64,000 nt of DNA from Sphagnum compactum. Lineage: Eukaryota > Bryophyta > Sphagnopsida > Sphagnales. This document shows positions 52,435-61,921 of the stretch, piece after piece. The notes under the pieces were generated by a model that ran no database searches, was not told where the DNA came from, and saw only the letters and a list, made by a program, of their open reading frames with translations. The translations under genes were made by a program, and so were the position numbers. The DNA is taken from contig OZ234495.1 of assembly GCA_965153455.1 (NCBI GenBank), positions 25,788,875-25,852,874 on the forward strand, given 5' to 3'. Each line of letters starts with the position of its first letter. The first letter of the stretch is position 1.

Positions 52435-53616
52435 ATGGCACCCAAGAAGAACCGGAAGCTAGCCCCAGAGCCTAGGTCCGAGGAACCCGTCGATGACCTA
52501 GTAGCCCCGCCCGAATCAATTGGGGAGGAACCAAACTTCCGGGAGGACCAAGATGAGCCCGAGGTTGAACCCGAGAGTGAGGAGGAACAACGGAGCTCGG
52601 TCCTATTCACCCCGGAGCAACTTGAAGTCCTCCTCAAGATGAATAGGCCCGACTTTGGTGAGTTGGTGGCGGCCCTCAAAACGGGGACCTCCAAAGGTGA
52701 AAGGTTTCAACCGGCGAAGCCCGGGAATTTCGATGGTGCCCGAGACCGTAAGGTGGTGGATGCTTGGCTTGCGGAAATGGACGATTATATCCATGCCGCC
52801 AAGGTTGGACGGAATTCCGCCGTGGAGCTTGCCCAATCCTACTTGAAAGGCTATGCCGCCACATGGTGGCGGACGGTGAGACAAGAGGAGGGCAAGAACC
52901 ATGGCTATACGTGGGAGTTTTTCAAGGATCGCATTGAGGCGGAGTTCATCCCGAGAAACTCCGACTACATTTCTAGGTGCAAACTCCGCGACCTTGTGAA
53001 TGCCACGAATGAAAATTTGAGGCAATATGTGAGGGCCTATTCCGAACTCATGTTGGAGATCCGGCACATGCACGAGTTGGATCGTGTGTGCCAATTCGTG
53101 ATGGGACTTCCGACTTGGGCCAAGCGAAAGCTTGAGGAGAGTTGGCCCGCCTCGTTATCCGAGGCCATCACGAAAGTGGAGAACCTCTCGGATGTGGGGC
53201 GGAGCGACAAATCCGGGTTCAAGAAGGACAACAAGTTCCTTCACAAAAAGCCAAGGCATGAGGGGGAATGGAACCGGGGGCAAGGTAGCCCAACCAAGGA
53301 TAAGCCAAAACAATTCCAAGGCCCGGGGTTCAAGCCAAAAGGTAGCTTCGTGAAAAAAGAGGCTCCTTTCAAAGGGAGCCAAACCAAGGGAGACTTTGGA
53401 GCAAAGCCCAAGGGTGCATGTTTCAATTGCAACAAGGTGGGGCATTACTCCAAAGATTGTCCCAAATCCAAAACGGGGGTTGGGAGCTCTAAGGTACTTG
53501 CTCTCAATGCCACTTTAGCCCAACCGGAATGCAATCGACTTATATTCTTGAAAGGGAAAATTGCTAACGAGAAATCTTATGTCTTTTGGACACAGGGGCT
53601 TCCCACAACTTCATAA
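52435..53616 (+). CDS. Chromovirus Gag, then frameshift into protease
   Basis: Starts at ATG 52435 (MAPKKNRKLAPEP). An acidic N-terminal region leads into the retrotransposon gag domain ([50 protein letters not shown]) and a basic Pro/Lys linker with a CCHC knuckle CFNCNKVGHYSKDC. After FLKGKIANEK the frame ends through a one-base deletion relative to the copy at 62.8 kb, in which gag and protease are one continuous frame. The protein forms the particle core in intact elements. Confidence 0.9.
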   Translation: MAPKKNRKLAPEPRSEEPVDDLVAPPESIGEEPNFREDQDEPEVEPESEEEQRSSVLFTPEQLEVLLKMNRPDFGELVAALKTGTSKGERFQPAKPGNFDGARDRKVVDAWLAEMDDYIHAAKVGRNSAVELAQSYLKGYAATWWRTVRQEEGKNHGYTWEFFKDRIEAEFIPRNSDYISRCKLRDLVNATNENLRQYVRAYSELMLEIRHMHELDRVCQFVMGLPTWAKRKLEESWPASLSEAITKVENLSDVGRSDKSGFKKDNKFLHKKPRHEGEWNRGQGSPTKDKPKQFQGPGFKPKGSFVKKEAPFKGSQTKGDFGAKPKGACFNCNKVGHYSKDCPKSKTGVGSSKVLALNATLAQPECNRLIFLKGKIANEKSYVFWTQGLPTTS

Positions 53617-53929
53617 CTCGAGAGAGCGCCGAAAGGATGGAGCTCCACTTGGAGGAGCTCAAGGCACCCATTGAGGTGCATTTCGCGGATGGGGTTCCCC
53701 ATCCAACTACACTACAAGCAAAGGGAGTGCCGTTCCAATTGGGAAATTGGAGAGGAAAGGTGGACTTGTTGGTTTCCACCTTGGGTGGAATGGATTGCGT
53801 TCTCGGAATGGAGTTCATCACCCAAAACAATGTGCTCATAGAAGGGCACAATAGGTTGGTTAGAATCCCATCTAAAAGTGGGATTGTGCGAGTTAAGGCA
53901 CATGAGTTGCCTTGTGTGGGTGGTTCAAC
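53586..53929 (+). pseudogene. Aspartic protease of the plus-strand chromovirus, cut by a solo LTR
   Basis: The frame opens at [17 protein letters not shown] (catalytic DTGAS). It continues with the flap region and [16 protein letters not shown], up to CVGGST. The solo LTR begins at 53930 and the coding sequence resumes at 55020 after the duplicated TCAAC. Frames running from the protease into the LTR are artefactual. Confidence 0.88.
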
Positions 53930-55019
53930 TGTCGCAACCCTAGCCTTTGGCTTGCGACCAAGGCAAGGGGGTTGTGAGGTTGCGGGCCTAGTAGTAGACC
54001 CGGGAGGCACATCACATGCTCCCGGGAGTGCAAGGAGTGCAAAGAGTCCAGAGAGTGTGAGGGAGTGAACCCTCACACTCCCAAGTGAACTCCCACGTTG
54101 GGAGTTGGTGAGAGTTGGAGTCCCGGAGGGACTCCCGAAACTTCAGAGAGCGTTTTGAGGGGTCAAAACTCCATGGCTTGTTTTGCACTTTATATCAATG
54201 GAAAGCACTTGAAGTGTAGATGTCCAAAATGGGCTCGCATTGCTCATTTGGACATCTGAAACACAAGTTATGGCCAAAAGAAGGCCCGGGAGTCGAATTC
54301 CCGGGAGTCGTCCAGTTTTGACTCCCGACCACTAAAAGTCGGGAATCGACCCGAAATACTGGGCTGCAGAGGACGTGCGACATACCGTTGGAAAGGTCTC
54401 GACGAGATCTACAACTTTGCTTCAAACCGCATCGCGATCCGAGGTCTGCTCGCAATGTTATGGGGCTCCAAAGTCGCGGGAGTCCCATTTGGCGCGATTT
54501 CGGGACTCCCACGCGGGAGTCCCGGGAAAAATAGCCATTTGGATGTAGCCTCCGTGGAGAGTCACAGAGTATACTATAAGGGGGGAAGTGGTTGGCTTCC
54601 CCAAGGGGGAAGGTGCTGGCTTCCCCACCAAAGGGAGTGAGGTGGTGGCTTACTCCCGAGCCCGGAGTGTGTGTGTGTTCAAAGTGAGTCCGAGTTCACC
54701 CGTGGCTTGTCCCAACACCAAAAAGGATTCAACATGAGTCCCAAGGGGGAAGGTGATGGCTTCCCCAAGGTCCGGGCCGTGGCTCTTCCTAGCACCAAAG
54801 GTGCTCCAACTTTGGACTAACCACTTGGAGTGGTTAATGGAGGGTCCGTGTGAGTGAGTCAAGCTTGTCAACTCTTCCTAGTCCCATCCCGGAGCTCCAA
54901 CACACCCTTCTACCCCTCAAGTGTTGTGAGCTAGGGAGCGGCTCCAAGTTCCAACCGCTTCCGCATTGCCGCATACTTGGACCCTCGAGTGGGTCCACTA
55001 GGAACTTGGGAGTGCGTCA
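53930..55019 (+). mobile_element. Solo LTR (subfamily A) inside the chromovirus polyprotein, TSD TCAAC
   Basis: 1090 bp, TGTCGCAACCCTAGCC to GGGAGTGCGTCA, flanked by TCAAC at 53925-53929 and 55020-55024. Removing it reconnects the protease linker with the reverse transcriptase region in frame. The insertion therefore postdates the host element. Confidence 0.95.
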
Positions 55020-58010
55020 TCAACCATCCACTTCATGTTAGGAAAAGCTTGGGAAAGAGAATGCGTGGGGGGTTTCGGCATGATGTGTGTCATGCGGGTG
55101 TTGGACGAATATGAGCCCAAGGAGGCCACCAAGTTGGTGACTTCCGCCAAGTGCATAAAGCAAGTCTTACAAGAGTTCCCGGATGTGATGCCCGAAGACT
55201 TGCCCGAAGACTTGCCCCCGAGAAGACGAGTTGATCATGCGATTAAAGTGATACCGGGAGTGGAACCGCCCGCCAAGGCCCCATATAGAATGAGCCACGA
55301 GGAGTTGAAGGAACTCAAGGTTCAACTTGAGGAACTCCTCGCGAAAGGTTACATCAAACCAAGCAAGTCACCATATGGGACACCCGTCCTTTTTGTTCAC
55401 AAGAAGGATGGGACTTTGAGGATGTGTGTGGATTATAGAGCACTCAATAAGGCAACGGTGAAAAATCGTTATCCTTTACCTCGCATCGATGATCTATTTG
55501 ATCGTCTCTCGGGAGCCAAGGTTTTTAGTAGAATTGATCTACGTTCGGGGTATTACCAAATAAGGATCGCGGAAGGGGACGAAGAAAAGACCGCTTGTCG
55601 CACAAGGTATGGGTCATACGAGTTCTTGGTGATGCCATTTGGGCTCACCAATGCACCTGCAACATTTTACACCCTCATGAATGACATTTTCCGTGAATGG
55701 CTTGATGATTTTGTGGTCATCTACATAGACGACATTTTGATTTATAGTAGCTCCATGGAGGAGCATGCGGAGCACCTTCGCAAGGTGTTCCAAAGGCTAA
55801 GGGAAAACAAGTTGTATGCCAAGCTTGAGAAGTGCGAATTTGAGGTGACGGAAGTGGATTTCCTTTGGCATAGGATAACTCAAGATGGTTTGATGATGGA
55901 TGATCACAAGGTCAAGGCAATTTTGGATTGGGAGCCGCCTAACTCGGTTCCCGCCTTGAGATCCTTTTTAGGATTGGCCTCATATTATCGCAAGTTCATA
56001 AAGAACTTTGCGAGAATAGCGGCCCCTTTGACAAACCTCTTGAAGAAGTCCGCTGTCACTCATGATTGGGATGAAGCATGCGACGAAGCCTTTGGAACGT
56101 TGAAGGGCATTTTGGTGAAGGCGCCGGTGTTGAAGTTGCCCGACTTTGACAAGGAGTTTGAAATCCATTCCGACGCCTCCGACTTTGCAATTGGGGGTGT
56201 CATAGTGCAAGATGGAAGACCGGTGGCCTTTGAAAGTAAGAAGTTGAGTGAGACGGAGCGAAGGTGGCCAACTCACGAGAAGGAAATGTGGGCGGTCATA
56301 CATTGTCTCAAGACTTGGGGCCATTACATAGGCTCCAAAGATGTGGTGGTGTGGACCGACAATGTGACCTTGAAGTACTTCGCAACTCAACCCAAGTTGT
56401 CATCAAAACAACAAAGGTGGCAAGACACATTGGCCTTGTTCAATGTGGACATCCGGCACAAGCCGGGAAAGGAGAACATAGTCCCCGATGCTTTGAGCCG
56501 GAAACACCAACTTAAAGTGGTGTATGTGGGAGAGTCGGAACTTCAAAAGGAAGTTAGATTAGCAAACCGCCGGGATGCTTTTGCCAAGGAGGCAAGGCAA
56601 AGCATCCAAAATGGAGCCAAGTCCCACTTCCATTTGAAAAATGGATTGTTGTGGTACAAACAAAATCGACTCTATGTTCCGGAAGGGAAACTTAGGGACA
56701 CACTTTTGAAGGAATGTCATGATGGGCCGCTTGCGGGCCATGGTGGTGCAAAGCGCACCACAACATTCCTAAAGAAGTCCTACTATTGGCCCAACTTGAA
56801 GGATGATGCGGAGGAGTACGTGAAGACTTGTTTAACTTGTCAACAAAACCGGACCCTCAACAAGAAGCAAGCGGGTTTGTTGCAACCTTTGCCAATTCCC
56901 AAAGGGCCGTGGGAAAGTGTGTCAATGGACTTTATGGTAAGTTTGCCCCCTTCAAAAGGGTTCGATGCCATCATGGATGTGGTGGATCGATTTAGCAAAA
57001 TGGCACACTTCATTCTCACAAAGGATGAAGCCACGGCTCAAGAGACGGGGAGGTTGTTCTTCTCCCACATTTTCAAGCATCATGGCCTTCCAAAGGACAT
57101 AGTGTCGGATCGGGATCCAAAGTTCACGAGTAAGTTTTGGAGGGCCTTGTGGAAGCGAATGGGGTCGGAACTCAAAATGAACACTTCATTCCGCCCCCAA
57201 ACCGATGGACAAACTGAGAGGGTGAACTTGGTGATCCAACAATTCCTAAGGAATTATGTGGCGGCGGATCAACAAGATTGGGTGGATCATTTGGAGTTAG
57301 CCGAGTTTTGTTACAACAACTCGGTACACTTCGCAACGGGATCCACCCCATTCCAAATGGTGACGGGCAAGTCACCAATTGTGCCCATGACTTGGGCCGC
57401 ACAAGGACAACCTTCGATTGATGCAAGTGAGGAAGTGCCAATGGTCACACAACTTGATGAAGAAAGAAAGCGCTTGTGGGAGTTGGCAAAAGCCAACTTG
57501 GAAAAGGCGCACAAAAGGTACAAGGATTTTGCGGACAAGTCCCGACGAGAGGTGAAGTTTCAAGAAGGAGACGAGGTGTGGTTGAACATAAAGAACTTCC
57601 GGTTGCCCGAAGGGTTAAGTCATAAGTTTATGGGCCCATATGCGGGTCCATTCAAAGTGTTGGAAAAGAAACTTTCCGACATTTATAAGTTAGAACTTCC
57701 GGAAAATCTTAGAGTTCATCCCACATTTCATGTTTCCCTTTTGAAGCCGGTCTCCCGCGACACCTCAAGACCTAATAGAGAGCACCATTCAAGGCCTCCA
57801 CCGGACTTGGTTCATAATGAACCAGAGTTTGAGGTAGAGGCCGTGCTTAAATCGAGGCAACTTAGAGGGCGAGAGCGGGAATACTTAGTTAAGTGGAAAG
57901 GTTACCATGCAATAGAGGCTTCTTGGGTGAATGAATCCGACATGGAACATGCCCAAGAAGCCATAGAAGAATTCCACACTAGACCGGCCAAGAAAAGACG
58001 TAGAGCGTGA
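55020..58010 (+). CDS. Chromovirus Pol: reverse transcriptase, RNase H, integrase, chromodomain
   Basis: Nearly 1000 codons open to TGA at 58008-58010. In order: a linker ending [18 protein letters not shown] with [30 protein letters not shown] and catalytic [10 protein letters not shown]; RNase H with [22 protein letters not shown] and WTDN; a tether ending [16 protein letters not shown]; integrase HHCC ([12 protein letters not shown] and CLTCQQNR) and D,D-E core ([24 protein letters not shown]); [12 protein letters not shown]; and a C-terminal chromodomain ([20 protein letters not shown]). The chromodomain and RT type place it among plant chromoviruses (Ty3/gypsy). No internal stop is present here; the element is disabled by the gag frameshift and the solo LTR. 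Confidence 0.96.
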   Translation, partial: STIHFMLGKAWERECVGGFGMMCVMRVLDEYEPKEATKLVTSAKCIKQVLQEFPDVMPEDLPEDLPPRRRVDHAIKVIPGVEPPAKAPYRMSHEELKELKVQLEELLAKGYIKPSKSPYGTPVLFVHKKDGTLRMCVDYRALNKATVKNRYPLPRIDDLFDRLSGAKVFSRIDLRSGYYQIRIAEGDEEKTACRTRYGSYEFLVMPFGLTNAPATFYTLMNDIFREWLDDFVVIYIDDILIYSSSMEEHAEHLRKVFQRLRENKLYAKLEKCEFEVTEVDFLWHRITQDGLMMDDHKVKAILDWEPPNSVPALRSFLGLASYYRKFIKNFARIAAPLTNLLKKSAVTHDWDEACDEAFGTLKGILVKAPVLKLPDFDKEFEIHSDASDFAIGGVIVQDGRPVAFESKKLSETERRWPTHEKEMWAVIHCLKTWGHYIGSKDVVVWTDNVTLKYFATQPKLSSKQQRWQDTLALFNVDIRHKPGKENIVPDALSRKHQLKVVYVGESELQKEVRLANRRDAFAKEARQSIQNGAKSHFHLKNGLLWYKQNRLYVPEGKLRDTLLKECHDGPLAGHGGAKRTTTFLKKSYYWPNLKDDAEEYVKTCLTCQQNRTLNKKQAGLLQPLPIPKGPWESVSMDFMVSLPPSKGFDAIMDVVDRFSKMAHFILTKDEATAQETGRLFFSHIFKHHGLPKDIVSDRDPKFTSKFWRALWKRMGSELKMNTSFRPQTDGQTERVNLVIQQFLRNYVAADQQDWVDHLELAEFCYNNSVHFATGSTPFQMVTGKSPIVPMTWAAQGQPSIDASEEVPMVTQLDEERKRLWELAKANLEKAHKRYKDFADKSRREVKFQEGDEVWLNIKNFRLPEGLSHKFMGPYAGPFKVLEKKLSDIYKLELPENLRVHPTFHVSLLKPVSRDTSRPNREHHSRPPPDLVHNEPEFEVEAVLKSRQLRGREREYLVKWKGYHAIEASWVNESDMEHAQEAIEEFHTRPAKKRRRA

Positions 58011-58816
58011 TGAGGACATCACCTTTCTTTTAGAGGGGGAGAGTTTCATAAAATGTACCACATCAAGTTGCAAGTGAAATAAATAAAAAAAAGGCTTTAA
58101 AACTTCCAAGAGATTGTATCATGAAAAATTTGTTAAGGCAAATAGGGTTGTGGCATGGACAAATAGAACTCTCTTGCGTAGGCCCAAATCAAAATCGGAC
58201 TCCTACTTTGGGGTTGAGGAAACTTGGCCCCAAAAGAGGAGGCAAGCAAGGTGAGCTTGCGGGGACATGCACATGCCTTAAGTGCATCCCAAAGGGTTGG
58301 TTGGTAGTGTGGCCAACGCGGGAAGTCATGACCCCGCTCGCATACTTCAAGTGTAGTTTGGGACTTGGGTTTGGCAAACCTAAGTGTTGCTTCTCGTACC
58401 TTGATAAGCAAACCTTTTAGTTAAGGCTTGGTTGTTGTGACCAAGGCGCGAGATAGGAAAAGGAGTCATGTCAAGTAGCTTAGGTCAAGAGTAGACTTGA
58501 CTTAAGTCTTCATGAAGGGAAGGATGGAAAAAGGTTCCTCCCAAATGAGGGCTTCGTCAATTAGACTAGTTTAGTCTTTTGACGAAGCAAAGAAAGAGGG
58601 TTCCCTACAAGACCTTCTTGGACTTGTCAAGAAAGTGTTGGAAACTTGGGGACGCCTAAATTAGCTTGAGGCAAGGTCCGAGCCACAAGAGTCGGCAAAT
58701 GGCCAAGGATCCAAAAGAAAACAATTGCAATTGTATGAAGGAAAATTCTAGGTGTCAATGAGGAAAATTCTAAGTGTCAATGAGGACATTGACCTCTTTC
58801 TTCTAGTGGGGGAGAG
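58011..58816 (+). other. 3-prime untranslated region and polypurine tract of the plus-strand chromovirus
   Basis: About 800 non-coding bp. Ends with TTCTAGTGGGGGAGAG (58801-58816), the polypurine tract used for plus-strand priming. A nine-fold-like duplication of TTCTAGGTGTCAATGAGGA/TTCTAAGTGTCAATGAGGA occurs just upstream (58746-58785, two copies). Confidence 0.8.
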
Positions 58817-59637
58817 TGTCGCAACCCCACTTTGTCCAAGTGTGGGGGTGAAGCCCAACACTTGGAAAAGTTGGAGGTTTGGAGTCCTTCGGGACTCCCG
58901 AATGTTCAGAGCTCGACAGCAAGAGGCAAAACACCTCGCATTGAAGTGTTCTTGGTGTCATTGGAAAGGTCTTGAAACGTAAATATCGAAAATGGCCTCG
59001 CATTGGCCATTTGGACATCTAAAGCCCAAGTTATGGGCAAAAGAAGGGCCGGGAGTCAAACTGGCAGTTTGACTCCCGACCACTAAAAGTCGGGAATCGA
59101 CCCTTTTCCGACGTCGCCTCAGGTAGTGCGACATGGCGTTGGAAAGATCTCGACGAGGGCTACAACTTTGGTTTAGAGCTCGTTGCGATCAGACTTCGGA
59201 ATCGAGAGCTATGACCGTTCAAAGTCCCGGGAGTCCCGCCGGGACAGTTTCGGGACTCCATTTCGGGAGTCCCAACAAAAATGTGCCATTTGGATGTAGC
59301 CTCCGTGGTGAGCTGCAGAGATAACTATAAGGGGGAAGGTGGTGGCTTCCCCCAAGTCCAGGCCGTGGTGAGTCAAGTAGTCCCAAGTGCCCGTGGCTTG
59401 TCCCAACACCCAAGGGTGTTCCCGAATGTGAACTAACCCATTTATGGTTGGTTTTGGATGCAGATTCGTGCTTGATCTACTAGTCCATCTTCCTAGTCTA
59501 ATCCCGGGGCTTCCAACTCGACCCTCTACCCCTTTCTAAAGTTGAAAGTCGGGAGCGTGCCCTTCGGTCCCCACTTTCCGCAACTTCACATTGGTGAACC
59601 CTCAAGTGGGTTCACCTCGGGACCAAGGAGCGCGTCA
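58817..59637 (+). mobile_element. 3-prime LTR (subfamily B) of the plus-strand chromovirus
   Basis: 821 bp from TGTCGCAACCCCACTTTG to GGAGCGCGTCA. The outer flank is GGCGG; the flank of the 5-prime LTR is TGGAC, so no target duplication is shared. Confidence 0.92.
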
Positions 59638-60001
59638 GGCGGACTCCCGGGAGTTCGACTCCCGGGCCTTCTTTTGGCCATAACTTGTGTTTCAGATGTC
59701 CAAATGAGCAATGCAAGCCCATTTTAAACATCTACACTTCAAGAGCTTTCCATTGATATAAAGAGCGCAACAAGCCATTGAGTTTTGACCCCTCAAAATG
59801 CTCTCTGAAGTTTCGAGAGTCCTTTTGGGACTCCACTCTCACCAACTCCCAACATGGGAGTTCACTTAGGAGTGTGAGGGTTCACTCCGTCACACTCTTT
59901 GCACTCCCGGGAGCATGTGATATGACTCGCGGATCTACTTATAGGCCCGCACACTTGCGACCCCCTTGCCTTGGTCGCGAGCCAAGGCTAGGGTTGCGAC
60001 A
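59638..60001 (-). mobile_element. Truncated subfamily A LTR (minus orientation)
   Basis: The sequence corresponds to the first ~364 bp of a minus-oriented subfamily A LTR (minus strand TGTCGCAACCCTAGC at 60001) and is cut at 59637/59638 by the end of the subfamily B 3-prime LTR. Its right border interrupts the RNase H region of the minus-strand element after VVYV. Confidence 0.85.
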
Positions 60002-60918
60002 TACACCACTTTGAGTTGGTGTTTCCGACTCAATGCATCCGGCACCACATTTTCCTTCCCGGGCTTATGCCGAATGTCCACATTGAACAAAGCCAATGTG
60101 TCTTGCCATCTCACTTGCTTTGATGACAACTTTGGTTGAGTTGCAAAATACTTCAAGGTGACATTGTCGGTCCACACAACCACGTCCTTGGAGCCTATGT
60201 AATGGCCCCAAGTCTTGAGACAATGGATGATGGCCCACATTTCCTTCTCATGGGTTGGCCACCTTCGCTCCGTCTCACTTAGCTTCTTGCTTTCAAAGGC
60301 CACCGGCCTTCCATCTTGCACTAGGACTCCTCCTATGGCAAAGTCGGACGCATCGGAATGGATCTCAAAGTCCTTGTCAAAATCCGGCAACTTCAACACG
60401 GGCGCCTTCACCAAAATGCCTTTCAAGGTTTCAAAGGCCTCATTGCATGCCTCTTCCCATTTATAAGTTCCGGATGACTTCTTCAAAAGGTTTGTCAAAG
60501 GTGCGGCTTCTTTGCAAAGTTCTTGATGAACTTGCGATAATAGGATGCCAATCCTAAAAAGGACCTTAAGGCGGGAACCGACCTAGGCGGTTCCCAATCC
60601 AAAATTGCCTTCACCTTGTGGTCATCCATTTTCAAACCTTCTTGGGTGATCCTATGCCCAAGGAAGTCCACCTTCGAGACTCCAAACTCGCACTTCTCAA
60701 ACTTGGCATACAATTTGTTTTCTCTCAACCTTTGGAACACCTTTCGAAGGTGCTCCACATGCTCCTCCATGGAATTACTATAAACCAAAATGTCGTCTAT
60801 GTAGACGACCACAAAGTCATCAAGCCAGTCTCGGAAAATGTCATTCATGAGGGTGCAAAATGTGGCCGGTGCATTGGTGAGCCCAAATGGCATCACCAAA
60901 AATTCATATGAACCATAC
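60002..60918 (-). pseudogene. Reverse transcriptase/RNase H part of the minus-strand chromovirus
   Basis: Minus-strand frames at 60918-60495 ([29 protein letters not shown]) and 60498-60002 ([35 protein letters not shown]). They are joined by a one-base frameshift near 60505. The piece is bounded on both sides by LTR insertions and continues at 61,922. Its 3-prime continuation is probably the integrase at 48,998. Confidence 0.9.
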
Positions 60919-61916
60919 TGACGCGCTCCCAAGTTCCTTGTAGACCCACTTGAGGGTCCAAGTATGCGGCAATGCGGAAGGAGTTGGAACTTGGAGCCGC
61001 TCCCTAGCTCACAACACTTGGAGGGGTAGAGGGGCGTGTTGGAGCTCCGGGATGGGACTAGAAAGAGTTGACAAGCTTATTCACTCACACGGGCCTGCAC
61101 ACAACCCACACAAAGTGGTTAGTGCATAGTTGGAGCACCTTTGGTGCTAGGCCGAGCCACGGGCAACACGGACACACAAGACTCACCACGGCCCGGACTT
61201 GGGGGAAGCCACCACCTTCCCCCCTTATAGTATACTCTGCAGCTCTCCACGGAGGCTACATCCAAATGGCTATTTTTCCCGGGACTCCCGCGTGGGAGTC
61301 CCGAAATCGCGCCAAATGGGACTCCCGCCACTTTGAAGCCCCATAACTTTGCAAGCAGACCTCGGATCGCAATGCGGTCGAAAGCAAAGTTGTAGCTCTC
61401 GTCGAGAGCTTTTCAACGATATGTGGCACGCCCCCTGCAGCTAAGTAAATCGGGTCGATTCCCGACTTTTAGTGGTCGGGAGTCAAACTGGCAGTTCGAC
61501 TCCCGACCCTTCTTTTGGCCATAACTTGTGTTTCAGAGATTCAAATGAGCCATGCGAGCCCATTTTAGACATCTACGCTCCAAGAGCTTTCCAATGATAT
61601 AAAGAACGTTACAAGACATTGAGGTTTGACCCCTGCAATCGCTCTCTGAAATTTTGGGAGTCCAACGAGACTCCATCTCCCCAAGTGGGAGTTGCCTTGG
61701 GAGTGTGAGGGTTCACTCCTTCATACTCCCTCACACTTTCTAACACTCCCGGGAGTATGTGATGCGACTCCTGAGCTTCCTTTTGCCTTAACTCCCGGGC
61801 ATACTCTTAGCTCGACTCCCGGGCTTTCTCTTGGCTAAACTCCCGGGCTTCCTCTTGACCCGCACCCTTGCAATTCCCTTTGCCTTGGTCGCGAGCCCAA
61901 AGCTAGGGTTGCGACA
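60919..61916 (-). mobile_element. Solo LTR (subfamily A) in the RT gene, TSD CATAC
   Basis: 998 bp in minus orientation, flanked by CATAC at 60914-60918 and 61917-61921. Removing it reconnects ...TACRTRY with GSYEF... in frame in the reverse transcriptase palm. Confidence 0.95.
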
Positions 61917-61921
61917 CATAC

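Noticed and set aside
53586-54068. A 160-codon protease frame extending into the LTR as a novel fusion protein
   Set aside because: The last ~45 codons are translated LTR. The native continuation is at 55,020.
49778-54076. A recurring reading frame starting MRVHSLTLSGLFALLALPGA, resembling a secreted protein with signal peptide, at about 49.8, 50.4 and 54.0 kb
   Set aside because: It lies antisense to the start of subfamily A LTRs and recurs only because the LTR recurs. It has no independent support.
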